Assembly: GCA_022113835.1 (NCBI GenBank)
Contig: JAILWY010000001.1
Span: forward strand, 12,020,501-12,084,500
Direction of reading: 5' to 3'
Length of the DNA stretch: 64,000 bases
Source of the DNA: Atopsyche davidsoni
Taxonomy: Eukaryota > Arthropoda > Insecta > Trichoptera > Hydrobiosidae
The first letter of the stretch is position 1, and every line of letters begins with the position of its first letter. Position numbers and translations under genes: made by a program. Positions 1-11,124 of the stretch are shown here, piece after piece. The notes beneath the pieces are model-generated. The model saw only the letters and a program-made list of their open reading frames with translations. It did not search any database and was not told the DNA's origin.

Positions 1-1590
1 AATGGCCGCTCCAGCCCGAAATGCTCCAACATGGCGGACCTTCGGCAAAGTGTGCCCCAATATGGCCGGCAATGGGAGCAGTTGGGCCGCTCTGGACGAT
101 TGTCGCTTGTCGAACTTTATCTGCGCGTAAAAAGGTCGGAATAGTATATGACGAGGACCCTGGCGGACTTGGGCCTTATTGCCTTTTAGGATAATTTTGT
201 ACCGAGGCGGCTTATAGAGTATTGAGGAAAACAGCTCACAGTAAATGTTGACCTTTTGGATCCATAATTCTGTATATTTATTTGTTTCCATATTTTTAGT
301 TCTTATTATAAGCCTAAGAACTCTGGACCTATATATGGTGGAAGAATGAATTACATTCCAAGTGTTTTTTTTTATAAATGCATTTCATTTATAAAAATGG
401 GCCTTTTAATAATTATTATAAATACAATCACTAAAATTTTAATACATTTTTATATATTGTTATTACAACATTTTTATATATGTAAAGCTTGTTGCAAAAA
501 ATATATGTTGATCCATAACAAATATTTTTTAGAATTTTAAATATTATATAAAAATGTAAATATATAATAAATACTTTTTAATATAATAACTCAAATCAAA
601 CACAGATTATTAATATTATGCACTAACATTGGTTTTGTTAGCTTAAAAACATCAGTCTCCCGTCCACATTAATGAATTCCAAAAAACACATTCATTCTCG
701 AGATTTAATAATACTTGTTAGTTCAGGATCTATAATAGAAGATTCATGTTATCGATAATTACATTTTAGCTTTGGTTAGCATTCAATTAACGATTTATTT
801 TCACGATGCGGTCCAGGAGTAGAGATAAAATCACAGTTTGCGCTTACAGTAACGGCGTAAAGCATTTAGGCTCCCGCTTCAGTTACGAAGCGCCGCGTTG
901 GGTAACGGATAACGGAGAACGCCGTTCCGCTATGGCAAAAGGCTGTTGTTACGAGAGACGTCGAAACACCCTAGTCGATTATGCTAATAGAAACAGTTCA
1001 TTTGTTGTGTGCCAAAAAGCATGCTATTTCGGGAAGCTTTTAAACAGTGACTGTGAGTGAAAATCGGTAGTCGCTTGTGTCAAGAGAGATAAATGATGCA
1101 TTACTGTTAGAGCAATGGCTTTTACTTTTTTCTATACAAAATAGATTTAGTTATTAAGTTAACTTTTTAATTTGTGTTTTTTTTTTGAGTTTATGACGTA
1201 TTCTCAATCACTTGAATATTTAAAACTATATTAATTTATTACTTAGTGCTTATAATAACATATTTATTTAATGTACAGGTATCGGCAAATAAGCAATATT
1301 TTTACATTATAAATGAAATTTTATTTTACAAATTTTATGAAATTTAGTTAATTATCTAATTAGTTAACAAATCGTAAGTGAATGTTATATGATAATGATT
1401 ACTTAGTGACTTTGTAAATAAACATAATTTTCTTAGTTAACTGTGATTTTTTATACGAAACACATTTGATGTAATGTTACAGTATTGTAAAATATATGAA
1501 TAACGCGCCTGGCCACACCTATCTGAGTCATCGTACTTAGAAATTCTTGTATCCACAATGACTACACGTTAAGTATTTCACGAAATATGT
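1..1590. other. Upstream non-coding flank of the tetraspanin exon
   Basis: No recognisable gene. The first 180 bases and about 800-1000 are GC-richer and CpG-containing; the rest is AT-rich with homopolymer runs. An ATG-initiated frame of 84 codons at 806-1060 (plus strand) lies in the second GC patch. Its translation (Arg/Ser/Cys-rich, no membrane segment, no motif I know) resembles no family, and it may be a chance frame in GC-rich DNA. No splice or polyadenylation signal ties these patches to the downstream exon. Confidence 0.6.
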
Positions 1591-1606
1591 TTATAGGTAC
1601 AACCAC

Positions 1607-1642
1607 GTTATCACTGGCTCACAGGTGATAAGACCAGATAAA
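1607..1642. promoter_or_regulatory. Cluster of three GATA-type motifs upstream of the tetraspanin exon
   Basis: Three WGATAR-type sites are visible in 36 bp: TTATCA (reverse of TGATAA) in GTTATCAC at 1607-1614, TGATAAG at 1626-1632 and AGATAA at 1636-1641. They lie about 270-300 bp before the start codon. GATA factors such as GATAe are known to drive midgut genes in Drosophila, and Tsp2A is a gut and Malpighian tubule gene, so the cluster fits the proposed gene. Short motifs of this kind are also common by chance in AT-rich DNA. Confidence 0.4.
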
Positions 1643-1873
1643 CCGATGATAGCACTATCGTACAGGTTGAGCAATCAAATATTTCTATCGAGCGAGTATT
1701 ACTCATACGTGTTTTTTGTTAGCGTCAGCCGCCGGTGAAATTCATTTGTTCCCTTTTTCTAGTATGAAAAGAGATTAAAGTCTCGATCCGGACTAATTTT
1801 GTAGCGAACCGTTTTCGCAAAGCCCGGTTTTAAGTCAATTAGTCGGCTTCACGTGGAGTTTGCCTCCAGATAG

Positions 1874-1909
1874 TTCAGTTTTGTGCTGTGGAAAACAGAA
1901 AAAAACACA
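1874..1909 (+). promoter_or_regulatory. Probable 5' UTR with initiator-like motif
   Basis: A TTCAGTTTT stretch at 1874-1882 resembles the arthropod initiator (TCAGTY) and would give a 5' UTR of about 33 nt. No clear TATA box or downstream promoter element is placed correctly, so the true start site may lie further upstream in the GC-richer 1690-1870 interval. An in-frame TAG at 1871-1873 closes the reading frame before the ATG. Confidence 0.25.
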
Positions 1910-2014
1910 ATGGCCGTTGGAAAAGGCGAAGGCAAAGGGCCTGACGTTTCAAAGATCGAGTCGCATATTTATTGCATGAGATATACTCTATTTTGCTTTA
2001 ATATCATCTTATGG
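1910..2014 (+). CDS. Tsp2A: Tetraspanin, first coding exon (Tsp2A-like)
   Basis: Thirty-five codons run from an ATG in a good insect context (ACACAATGG) to a phase-0 consensus donor GTAAGT at 2015-2020. The in-frame TAG upstream at 1871-1873 supports this start. The translation has a short hydrophilic Gly/Lys-rich N-terminus, then a basic-Tyr step into the first membrane helix (CMRYTLFCFNIILW). This K/R-Y-x-L-F-x-F-N-x-x-x-W signature is typical of tetraspanin TM1. The YTLFCFNI core is what I remember of Drosophila Tsp2A, a smooth septate junction tetraspanin of midgut and Malpighian tubules. The assignment to tetraspanins is firm; the assignment to Tsp2A is by memory of one motif. The extracellular loops with the CCG motif and TM2-TM4 were not found in the window, so this is a partial gene continued through a long intron. 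Confidence 0.75.
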
Positions 2015-4800
2015 GTAAGTAATATATACTAATAATTATTTTTATTGGTCCTTCTGCATGGCGTAAATGTCAATAAAAAGTGAAACTTAAGTTTAAAACA
2101 TATTTTGGTTGTAATTAAAAAATATTACATTTATATACTGCCATCGTTTAAAAAATTGATTAAACCATTTAATTATTATTTGTTATGATATATATTATAT
2201 CAAAAAAACATAGATAATTTCAAGTAAAATGATTCACCGACAATGAGGTCATTATTATTGATGCAATTTTAGCTTTGTAGCGCGATTTTCATTAATTAAA
2301 TTTATACGCTTAAGACATTTTCTATCTTTTATTCTTTTAAAAAAATAGTGCATTTCAAATTCATTAAAGTTAATAGAAATTAGTTTATTAGTATTTTTAT
2401 TCAAATGTTTTAATATTAATACTTAGAAAAAGCAATGTAAACCAAAACATAATTCACAAGGCAAAAACTTTTTCTTCTCGGATATTCCTTTGAATATTTA
2501 TAAGCAATAAGTGAAGCAATTTTCTCTCCCAAAGTAAATGCACAGAAGGCGCAAGCGAGGTAAAACAAACGAACAGGGAACAAAAAGACATTATGGAGAA
2601 AATTATAATTTAAATAAAGCAAAAATCTGAGAGACAATGAAAAAATTACGGAGCGGAACTACGCGTTAAGCGTAAGGATTTCCATAATTAATTTAACTTT
2701 TGTCTGTTTTTTTAATTGAATCACCTGACAGAATTATACTTAATTTAGATTAAATTTCTTCAGATGGCGTCAATATCGACCTGCTTCAATTATTTCTTTA
2801 TCAATTTATTTTTGGTATCTAATGATAATCGGCTTATCATTAATAAATCACATAAATAATATCTTGCGATATTTTTTCGATTGTGGTAAAAATATTTTTT
2901 TATAAACAATCTTGTAAACTTTGCTTAAAATGAAAAGTTTATAAATTAGTTAGCACTTGTAAAACACTGTACTATTTCAATAATAAATATACGCTTTACG
3001 GGAGAGTTACCCTTAAAGTTTTAAAATTTACCTCGACGTCTTTTCAAAAAAAAAATACTTAAGGAATACTCTGGATAATATACCACCGTATAAGTAATTT
3101 TGCTCTTAGTAGGGAAAAATTGTGTTAAAAATATGACATTATGATGTAATGTTGCTAGATACTCATTTATTATTCCATAAAATTATAATATGGAAAATAT
3201 ACTGCCCGCTGTTTTATTTTTTTATATTTTGAACATCATAATACTCACATATATACATAATTACAAATACTTATAAAATATATTATATTAACATTAATAA
3301 CAATGATATTATTATAACTTATTTTAGAAATTCACCTAATTTTTTTTTTATTTGTTCAGTTTTGATTGAAGTCTTATACATGTGATTTACAGTATTTTAA
3401 AAATGAATATAACAATGCTATAGTTTTTAGTATAATTATTCATTCAAAAAGAAGAAAGCATGTTTGTCTCTAATAGGAAAGACAGATCGCTTTTAATTAT
3501 TGTCTCAACGTACTTTAGTATTCGATCATCGAATCAAATTAATAATGTTAAGACTCTTTAAGAAGAATAACAATCTAAAATTTTAATAACGCGTTTAAAT
3601 ATTATGTAAAAAAAAAATAAACGAAATATATTTATATATTATACTTGTGGATCTCTAAAAAACATTCATATTGCTTTTTTAATTTTCTCACTAAATTATA
3701 ATTTACATTTTCCAAAAACTTTGTTTCTTTTGAGATATTCACAAAAATTAAAAAAGAAAATTTACGCAGAGAACCTATTTTTGCGAGTCAACTAAAATAA
3801 TATCATATTTCAATTTTTGAGACCACTTTGTATGAACCTATTATTTAAAATTAAATGGAGTACTCGTAATAAAAATTACACATGAATTTGTGTTCATATA
3901 TTTGTACTTTAAAAATGATATATTTATATCATATTTTTACAAAAAACTTTCAAGAATAATTTCATTGTAAGGAAAGCTTTCTGTGTGTGTTTTTTTTAGT
4001 ACAACCATGACTTAAATTTTTCCTGTCTAGTTTGTGTTGTCAAACAAAATTAACTACTAGAATAAAAATGAGCATTGTTACAATGTTTTTCAAACACCCT
4101 GTTAATCAATACTTAAACTATGATTTTCTTTCGACGTACTGTGGGGCCACCGAAGTGTACTCTGTGTTCTGTAAAGAAGCGCTTGTACTACGAACACTGT
4201 TGATATTTGAGAGGGCCACACTCGCAGTGTTTGCTCTGTGTGCTCATTTTAATGACGAAACACGTGCTCGGAACATTCAACAATAATATTGTGTACAGCG
4301 CAGAGCTGCCGCTTAATTTTAACGTGAAACTTGTGTATAAACCAGACATTTAATATTAAAGCATGTTTGTACGCGTAAAAAATGGTTTACACTGAATAAT
4401 AGATTATATGCAAGTGCGACAGCAAAAATATGCAGTCGCTTTCATTTATTTCACATTTGTATACAGACCGTATTAAATTTTATCAAATTTAAGGTTATTT
4501 AAATATTTAACCTTTAATTTAGTAATTTCAAAGATTGAAATGTATTAGTTTCATGACATTTAAGCATCGCATGAATTGGAGGTAAAAATTAAAAAAAAAA
4601 AAAAAAAAAAAAACAAAAGTTTCAACAGTTACTTTGAAATCTACTGAAAAAAATATTTTTAATCATGCATTTTAAATATTTTTTCATAAAAATTCAATCT
4701 TAAATTAAAATGTTTCAGTAAGTTAACAATGAGGGTATGCTTCATTTCATTCAAAAATAAAATATACTTATTACAAAAATGAATTCAAAATTTCTCTCAG
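2015..4800. other. AT-rich non-coding DNA, start of the presumed first intron
   Basis: Begins with the splice donor GTAAGT. No coding exon, repeat family member or RNA gene recognised. Contains a poly(A) run at about 4590-4612. Open frames here are short and mostly depend on TTG or other non-ATG starts. Confidence 0.6.
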
Positions 4801-4814
4801 GCACGCGCGCCGCG

Positions 4815-5108
4815 TTATCCCGATCATTTCGCATTAAGTTCTTCAACGTTTTCATTTTCAAAATGAAATAAATCCAGACTCAAGCTCCGCGGCGGCCATT
4901 TTTACCCGAGTCACAAAACGCGGTGCCGAATATCAACAAATTTCAATGCCATATCTTATCTCTGTACCGCGCCCGTATTCCGCGCCAGAGGAGAGGCATC
5001 GATCGGCGCCTCCGTCCCTGTCGCACCGATAACAGCCCGCCAGTGACGACTGATAAGGGAGGGGGGTTGTTATCAGCTACCCTGTCCCTCCCCCCTCCCT
5101 CCCTCCCC
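4815..5108. promoter_or_regulatory. GC-rich island with GATA motifs and G-quadruplex potential; candidate intronic enhancer
   Basis: An abrupt GC-rich island in AT-rich DNA. GATA-type sites: AGATAAG (minus, 4955-4961), CGATAAC (5027-5033), TGATAAG (5051-5057), TGATAA (minus, 5070-5075) and a weaker one at 4815-4820. The minus strand at 5086-5108 has five runs of three or more G separated by single A, a canonical G-quadruplex pattern. A 10-bp G-rich segment at 5057-5066 is complementary to part of that C-rich tract. Overlapping open frames of about 70 codons on both strands lack family signatures and look like by-products of base composition. An enhancer role is inference from motif density and position after the tetraspanin exon. 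Confidence 0.35.
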
Positions 5109-8100
5109 GCGCCTAATCGCACTGTGCGCTGTCTGAGCTGGGCTTGATCGATCATTCGTACCTAAAGGGGAATTAGCGCTTTGTTGAGTGTTTGAAGCGC
5201 GACGTATTTGTGACGAAGCTTAGATTTTTAATACCGGCTGTATCGATGGGAATCGAGTTTTAAAAAAAAATAAAGCTTTTAGCGAGATACTCTTAAAAAT
5301 GTATATATTAATACTGGATTCAAAATAATCTTATACATATACTCAAAATGCAAAATAGGTTATCAATTTATTCGCTTAAGACATACTTTTTTATTAAAAA
5401 TATGTATCAAGAGTTACAAGCACTTCTTGTTTTAAATAAAATTCAGATTAAAATATTTATTATTTAATTTAATTTTTTTGACAAAGAATTCATCTTTGAT
5501 TTGCTTATTCTACCAATAAAAATAAATATATTCATATTTTTAGTATAAAACCGATTTACTTTATATCAAACTAATAATAATGTATATTGTAAGGCTGATG
5601 GTAGAATAACGTAATTAAGAAATAAATTTCGAAATCTTTACCATGTAAGGACATGGCATCTTGAACTCGAGTTAATAATAATTCAATCGTATAATATTTT
5701 ATGAAATATACATAATTTTTTTATAATAATGCTGATTGTGAATTAATATTGAAAAAATGTGACCTCTCAATTTACTTTTCTACCTCATTAGCGAAGAACA
5801 GCCGAATCACCTCTCAGCAAAATTCATTATTATAATTAAATTACTAAAATTTACCAAACGCGGGGGAATAAGCACGCCAAAACTCGCTCATCCAACCGGA
5901 AATAAGTTACGTCTCTAATAAGGCTTCAGGGGAGGGTCCTCGTGTCTTGGCACCGGGGTACAATTAAGGTGTCCTCGGCTATCTTAAGGGTGCATAAGCT
6001 GCACCCCCCCGCCAGGTGCATCCCTCATTACATGCATCCCTGCCCGCTAAACATAGCTGCAAATTTGCAGCGGAAATTGTTCGCCTTTAATACGGTAGGC
6101 TGGTGGAGATTCATGAGAGTAATAACTTGAGTTAACAAGGTGCTTCCATCTTGTGCAATAATTATTACCTCGGTATTGGTTGCCGTGTTAGTGAAGAAGT
6201 TTCAAACGTCCTTTACTACTTGAAAGTTTGGATGTTCTTTCTCAAACCAGAATTACTTTTTTTTTAAAATAATATTGATGGTAAATACAGGAAGATTATT
6301 TCAGGAAACAAAAAAGTATAACTAAGAATAAAAACTTTTACTTAAAAAACTGTTTAAATATTTTAACTTATTTCATAATCATTAACAAAATCAAGGTTAA
6401 TTAAATAATGATAATAAGACTATCAAAAAAATATTTTGAATAAGCTCCTGTATTTTATGAATATTTTAAATGATTTATATTAATATTTCAGTATTTTTTC
6501 TTTAAAAACACTATTGCCTTTAAACACTTTAAATGAATGCATGAGCAATACTTAAAAATGTTAGGGAAAATAAAAAAACGAAAAAAAAGGTCACTTTAAA
6601 AATGAAAAATTCTTGACTTGGGAGTATATAATATTCTTAATGAGAATTATGAATCTACTAATCAACGATTACTGTTCATTTATAATTAACCGTATGTGAT
6701 TGTTATTAACGCCATATCACCAATACGAATTATTTTGAAATTTGAAAGTAATTACTATTAAATACAATTTTCTATAAAGTCTTTATTATAAAATTAAATA
6801 TTTAAATATATCTCAAAAATGGTTAGAAAATAAACGAGTGCTCAATATGTAGATTGAACAATCCACTTCTCTAATTTGATATCGCGCTTGAGGGCAGATT
6901 TCAGCACCTGCGCTCCCCTTGAAGATGTCCTGCTCAAGTGAAACTATGGCCAGACATAGAAGGAAACTTTCCAGGGAAAACCTATCAGGTACAATGGAAA
7001 ATTTCACTCTTAACAAAAATAAGTGTCTTAGTTTCAAACTTGGTCGAAATTGCAAAAACGCAAATAGCTGATTCACATTCGAAAATTTTTGAGTGGACAT
7101 AAAAAGATGAGATCCCGGATGATTAACTGATAACGAATAGATAAAAATTTGATGCTCCACGGACTAAAACAAATGTTTATTAAAAATAAAGCATCTTTTA
7201 TGAATCTTTTAAATTTCTTTTTACGAACAAAAAGCGCCTTGTGGAGGGTGTAAAAAACAACTTTACGATTGTTCGTCCGAAGTAACAATTTTTAATATCG
7301 CAAACGCGGCGAGTAAATGTGATAATATTACGCATACAAATCTTACGATAAATAACCTGTAACTACGGGTAGGTGCGTCTGTCTGCTGGGTGTGTTTAAG
7401 AATCTGCGCGTTATAGAGTCATGGGTGTGATTTATCTGCCAAACTACTGCAAACATATGTCGGGAACCATTCCGCTGAGTACCGGGCGAAACTTAAACTG
7501 TTAGCAAGATTTAGTGAAGACGGCACATGCTTTTAATGTTCAGTTGCGGGAAGAAACTTGGTGCAGCGCTGTCTGTTGTGTTTATCGACTACCCTGGAAA
7601 GAAACTCCCCGCCTTATGACTATCTCCAGTCCGGCGTCGCTGGCAGGAGCAGTCCGGAGCTGCTGTTTAGAAGCTGTTACTGTTACACTGGTGCTCGTAA
7701 AGGCTGCGGCACTGCAGCGGTCTTATTGCGGTTCCTTTATTAAAATACTAATTGAATTTAAAATGAAAACTGCTCTGGCTGCTCTTAAGTGACAATTTCG
7801 GTTCTCGGAGTGGCTATGAGTTTATCAAAGTTTTATTGGAAGACATTACAAGGTAAAATTCCCACCATTGCCTAGCAAGGATTTTGAATTAAAATTAAAT
7901 ATTATTCATGGATTTTCGGACATTCATAATTTAATACCTTCATGTGTCCAATTATACTAAAAAAAATTCAAATGAGACCGCTAAACTAGCGCGAACTGAA
8001 CTCTTCATTCGGTACAACTTATAATACAACACCAATTGACGCTTGTGTCATTTTTGGCAATAATTGTTGATAACATAATGGAGTTTGTCATACATTTCCA

Positions 8101-9827
8101 TAGCTAACCTTTTTAAAAATGAAAATCCATATTATTTCTTTCGCTAGTTTTTTAAAACAAAAGAAAATTAATTGCTTAAAAAAAAGTTATATGTTCGATA
8201 TTATTGATATGTTTAATATTTCAATATTATAACAATACTTCCTTGAAATAACGTAAGAAAAACGTTTCACATCACAACAAAAAGATTTAAATTGCAAAAT
8301 TTTGTAATTATAGCAAAATTTTGAAACTCGCACAGTAAATCAAGAGTAACAATAAAAATAAAATGAGTTTATGGCGTCAGCCTTAGCGAAGATTTGAGAA
8401 TCAAAATACAAAATAAATCCGTCATCAAGTCTATGCCTTTTAATAACAATTGAAAATTAATGAAATCTTTTCATTAACAAATCACGGCGATGCGGAGACA
8501 AAGCTCGCCCTCGTGGCGCTCGTTGCGATCCTTTCTCCGCCAATCCCGGCACAAAGCATCATTAAAACATCAGCGGGCTGTATTGTAAAGAGATTTGCCT
8601 CCAATGGAAGGCGGCTGGAGGTTCAAAGAGGCGGAAATCGTTATCCCCGACGCTGTTGCATTCACTTCTCCTTTACATCCGGCGCAAAAACTAATGGCGT
8701 CTGGAGCTGCGACTCTGCTTCCGCTGACGCTCATTTCCTTTCTCTAATAACGGATCGCGAGGCAGTGCCGCTTTTTTGTTTGCGCTTATCGCCTATAGAT
8801 GGCGCCGCTGGCTGGCTGGAGCTCTGCCGACCAAAAGTCGAATTAATTTAATATGTTTTGTTACTTTCATTGAATTAAATTTAATTTAATATGACGTCGT
8901 GTTTAAAAACTCGCATAAATACCGAAAACAAAAAACAAAAAATCGTTGTTTACGGTGTCAATTTAAAAATATTTAAATATGTTTATTTTATTCACGGTAT
9001 ATAAATATATAATTTTAAAAAATTTAAGTGAAATAATAAGCATATCATCTACTGGAAAAATATGTCATTTTTCATGTTTTGTTTATTAAAAAATCATAGA
9101 TATTAATTTTAATGTAGTTTCACTTGAACGGTGTTTAAAAGTTATAAAAAATTAATAAATAAATATAATTTTATTATTCTCAATCATATTTTTTCGGTTT
9201 TGGTTTATAAAAAAAACCTCAGAAAATGTTTTTTTCCATGCTTTGTTTTCGAGTTTTACAATTTCATTCGATGTACCGCGTACACGAAAATTGTGTATTT
9301 AAAGGATCAACTCTACACATAATACAAAATGAGTTTGCAGTGAAGTACTTTCACAGAATATTAAGCGCAGCCCTCCCACCAAATCCAATTACACTTACAG
9401 TGACCCAAAGTAAATTAAATTGTTACTTTCATTCCTTACCGATCCTTCGGTAACCACTCAGTGCTCGCAGTACTAAGTTTCGCATTTATCCGATCGTTAC
9501 TTATGGCGTGAGGAACCTCGGGACGTTACAAGGCTGTAAAGGGTACATTTTGAGTTCCACCCTCCAGCCTATGCTTTGATCTCGGCTCTAACGGGCCTCC
9601 CAATCAGTTAAGGAACTTATAAATCGAGTCTGCAAACACGCACTGATAGTGGGCCCCGAGGCAAGCCGCACACCGCGGGGAGCAAATTAAACAGCCCCTG
9701 CGCTGTATGCTTATGGTGGACGCAGGATTGAATTCGCACACCCGACAACTTGTCGGTCTGCTCTTAAACACGATATCATACTTGTAACTTTGTAACAAGT
9801 ATAAACCGCGAATCATTGTAATAATAA
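5109..9827. other. Non-coding spacer with GC-richer patches
   Basis: AT-rich DNA with GC-richer patches near 5860-6120, 7360-7720, 8480-8830 and 9440-9780. The longest frame (8450-8851 plus, 133 codons) starts at a TTG and shows no domain; it follows the GC patch. A short 7-bp-arm hairpin (TTACCGA / TCGGTAA) is at about 9436-9452. No supported gene. Confidence 0.6.
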
Positions 9828-9873
9828 AGGTGTCCCAAAACTAACGCAAGATTTGAATTTGTCGCCATTTTTG

Positions 9874-10293
9874 TGTTAAGTGCCCCTCTCGGAATGTCAC
9901 TAGCTTGACATGTGACTCCGCGGATACACAATACTTGAAGAACTCTCGTTCAACGTTGATAAATGATAGACTTTCAATACTTTAGTTATGTCGTTTATTA
10001 CACAGAGAGACAGTGTCTAGTCTCGTCCGTGGGCAAGTAAGTTATGAGGCTAGGCGAGTAATGTCCTGAGCTCTCTAATACACAGGTATAAGATTACAAC
10101 AATAGGGTCGGTCCCTACACATAAACATATAGATAAGGTACAATTCTAGACACAGCCATAAGAAAATAGATGCACAAATGTTAATAAAACTACATGGCTG
10201 TGTTTACTTAGTAATAAAAAGGTATAACACGAAGACAAAGACATTGGCGGCATTCATCCTTTGAAATGGTAATCTACTGGTTGGTTCATAACA
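9874..10293. mobile_element. Solo LTR of an LTR retrotransposon
   Basis: A 420-bp sequence starts TGTTAAG and ends CATAACA, so it has the short inverted TGTTA...TAACA ends of LTRs. It is flanked by the 4-bp direct repeat TTTG (9870-9873 and 10294-10297). It interrupts the terminal region of the DUF4817 element. The inverted right-hand copy of that region (10921-10985) has no such insert between GCCATTTTTG and the TTTGACAGCTGACAG block, which confirms a later insertion. No internal retroelement genes flank it, so LTR-LTR recombination probably removed them. Superfamily (Gypsy or BEL/Pao) cannot be decided from the LTR alone. Confidence 0.7.
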
Positions 10294-10341
10294 TTTGTTA
10301 AAAAAAACAATTTGACAGCTGACAGTTTAGGGTTAGTAAAA

Positions 10342-10704
10342 ATAGAGCGTTACACGATAGAACAACGTTTCTTCATTATTGAACAATATTTCAAAAATAA
10401 TGAAAGCTTGGCAGACGCAGTTCGAAAATTTCGCACAAAATATGGTCGGAATAGTGTTTTAACATCGTCAACTGTGAAGGGATTAATTGAAAAATTCAGG
10501 GAGACTGGATTCGTTGGAGATGTTAAACACACTGGTCGTCCAAAAATATCCCGTTTAAATGTCAATATCGAAGCAGTGCGTAAGAGTGTCGGTGACAATC
10601 CAGGAACCTCAATTCGACGTCGGGGACAGGAATTGCAAATTTCAAGAAGCTCTCTACAGCGTGTACTAACTAAAGATCTGTGTCTCCATGCTTACAAAAT
10701 TTAA
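10342..10704 (+). pseudogene. DUF4817 helix-turn-helix transposase fragment, N-terminal part
   Basis: Encodes the ERYTIEQRFFIIEQYF block, a NNESLADAVRKFR helix and a GRPKISRLNVNIEAVRKS segment, then ISRSSLQRVL and HAYKI: a paired helix-turn-helix DNA-binding region of a transposase. The expected initiator Met is ATA (10342-10344) here but ATG in the inverted copy at 10876. The frame ends at TAA (10702-10704), after which coding similarity continues (LTQELKLNDHAQRR) until the inverted copy begins near 10749. This suggests a CAA-to-TAA change. The DDE/D catalytic domain is absent, so the product cannot be an active transposase. Confidence 0.75.
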
Positions 10705-10748
10705 TTAACACAAGAACTGAAGCTTAATGACCATGCACAGCGAAGAGA

Positions 10749-10876
10749 GACGAAGTTAAAACACTATTCCGACCATATCTTGTATAAAATTTTCGAACTG
10801 CGGCTGCCAAGCTTTCATTATTTTTGCAATATTGTTCAATAATGAAGACACGTTGTTCTATAGTGTAACGCTCCAT
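10749..10876 (-). pseudogene. Inverted duplicate of the DUF4817 transposase N-terminus
   Basis: On the minus strand an ATG at 10876-10874 opens ERYTIEQRVFIIEQYCKNN and continues through the AVRKF helix to GRNSVLTSS. It then leaves homology at about 10749. It duplicates 10342-10469 of the plus strand with scattered substitutions. With the preceding non-coding leader and terminal repeat, it makes the right half of the element a mirror of the left. Confidence 0.75.
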
Positions 10877-11069
10877 TTTTACTAATTTTAAACTGTCAGC
10901 TGTCAAACTGTTTTTTTTAAATACTCTCAAAACTTTACTGCAAAAATGGCGACAAACTCAAATCTTGCGTTAGTTTTGGGACACCTATATAAGTAATAAA
11001 TATTGTCATTACACACAAACCATTACCGCTTATCTATTAAGTGTTTTTCAGTAAACTGAAATAAATTTA

Positions 11070-11124
11070 ATATGATTAGACACATTGAAAATGATTAAAG
11101 AAACTCTCAGAAAAATATCATCGT
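11070..11124. repeat. One-armed, internally deleted relative of the 13.9-kb palindromic MITE
   Basis: ATATGATTAG at the left and AAAGAAACTCTCAGAAAAAT followed by ATCATCGT at the right match one arm of the palindrome at 13,885-14,065, with an internal deletion of roughly 20 bp. No second arm follows. It lies only about 85 bp to the right of the DUF4817 element. Confidence 0.65.

Larger units (their letters stand above)
9828..10986. mobile_element. DUF4817-type (helix-turn-helix) DNA transposon remnant, fold-back form
   Basis: Bounded by inverted ends: GGTGTCCCAAAACTAACG starts at 9829, and its reverse complement ends at 10985. The match extends through about 40 bp, ending in TTGTCGCCATTTTTG. 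Inside is the N-terminal helix-turn-helix part of the transposase on the plus strand (10342-10704), then a second, inverted copy of the element's first part (10749-10985). The element is therefore a fold-back derivative that has lost the catalytic half. A solo LTR (9874-10293) splits the left end. Flanks are AT-rich and I see no unambiguous target duplication. The family belongs by architecture with IS630/Tc1-mariner-like elements common in insect genomes; that placement is from memory of DUF4817 proteins. Confidence 0.8.

Noticed and set aside
4923..5155. Overlapping frames on both strands at about 5 kb
   Set aside because: Low-complexity Pro/Arg/Gly products of a GC-rich island; better explained as regulatory or structural DNA.
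8450..8851. 133-codon plus-strand frame
   Set aside because: Starts at TTG, has no in-frame ATG start of use, no domain, and tracks a GC-rich patch.
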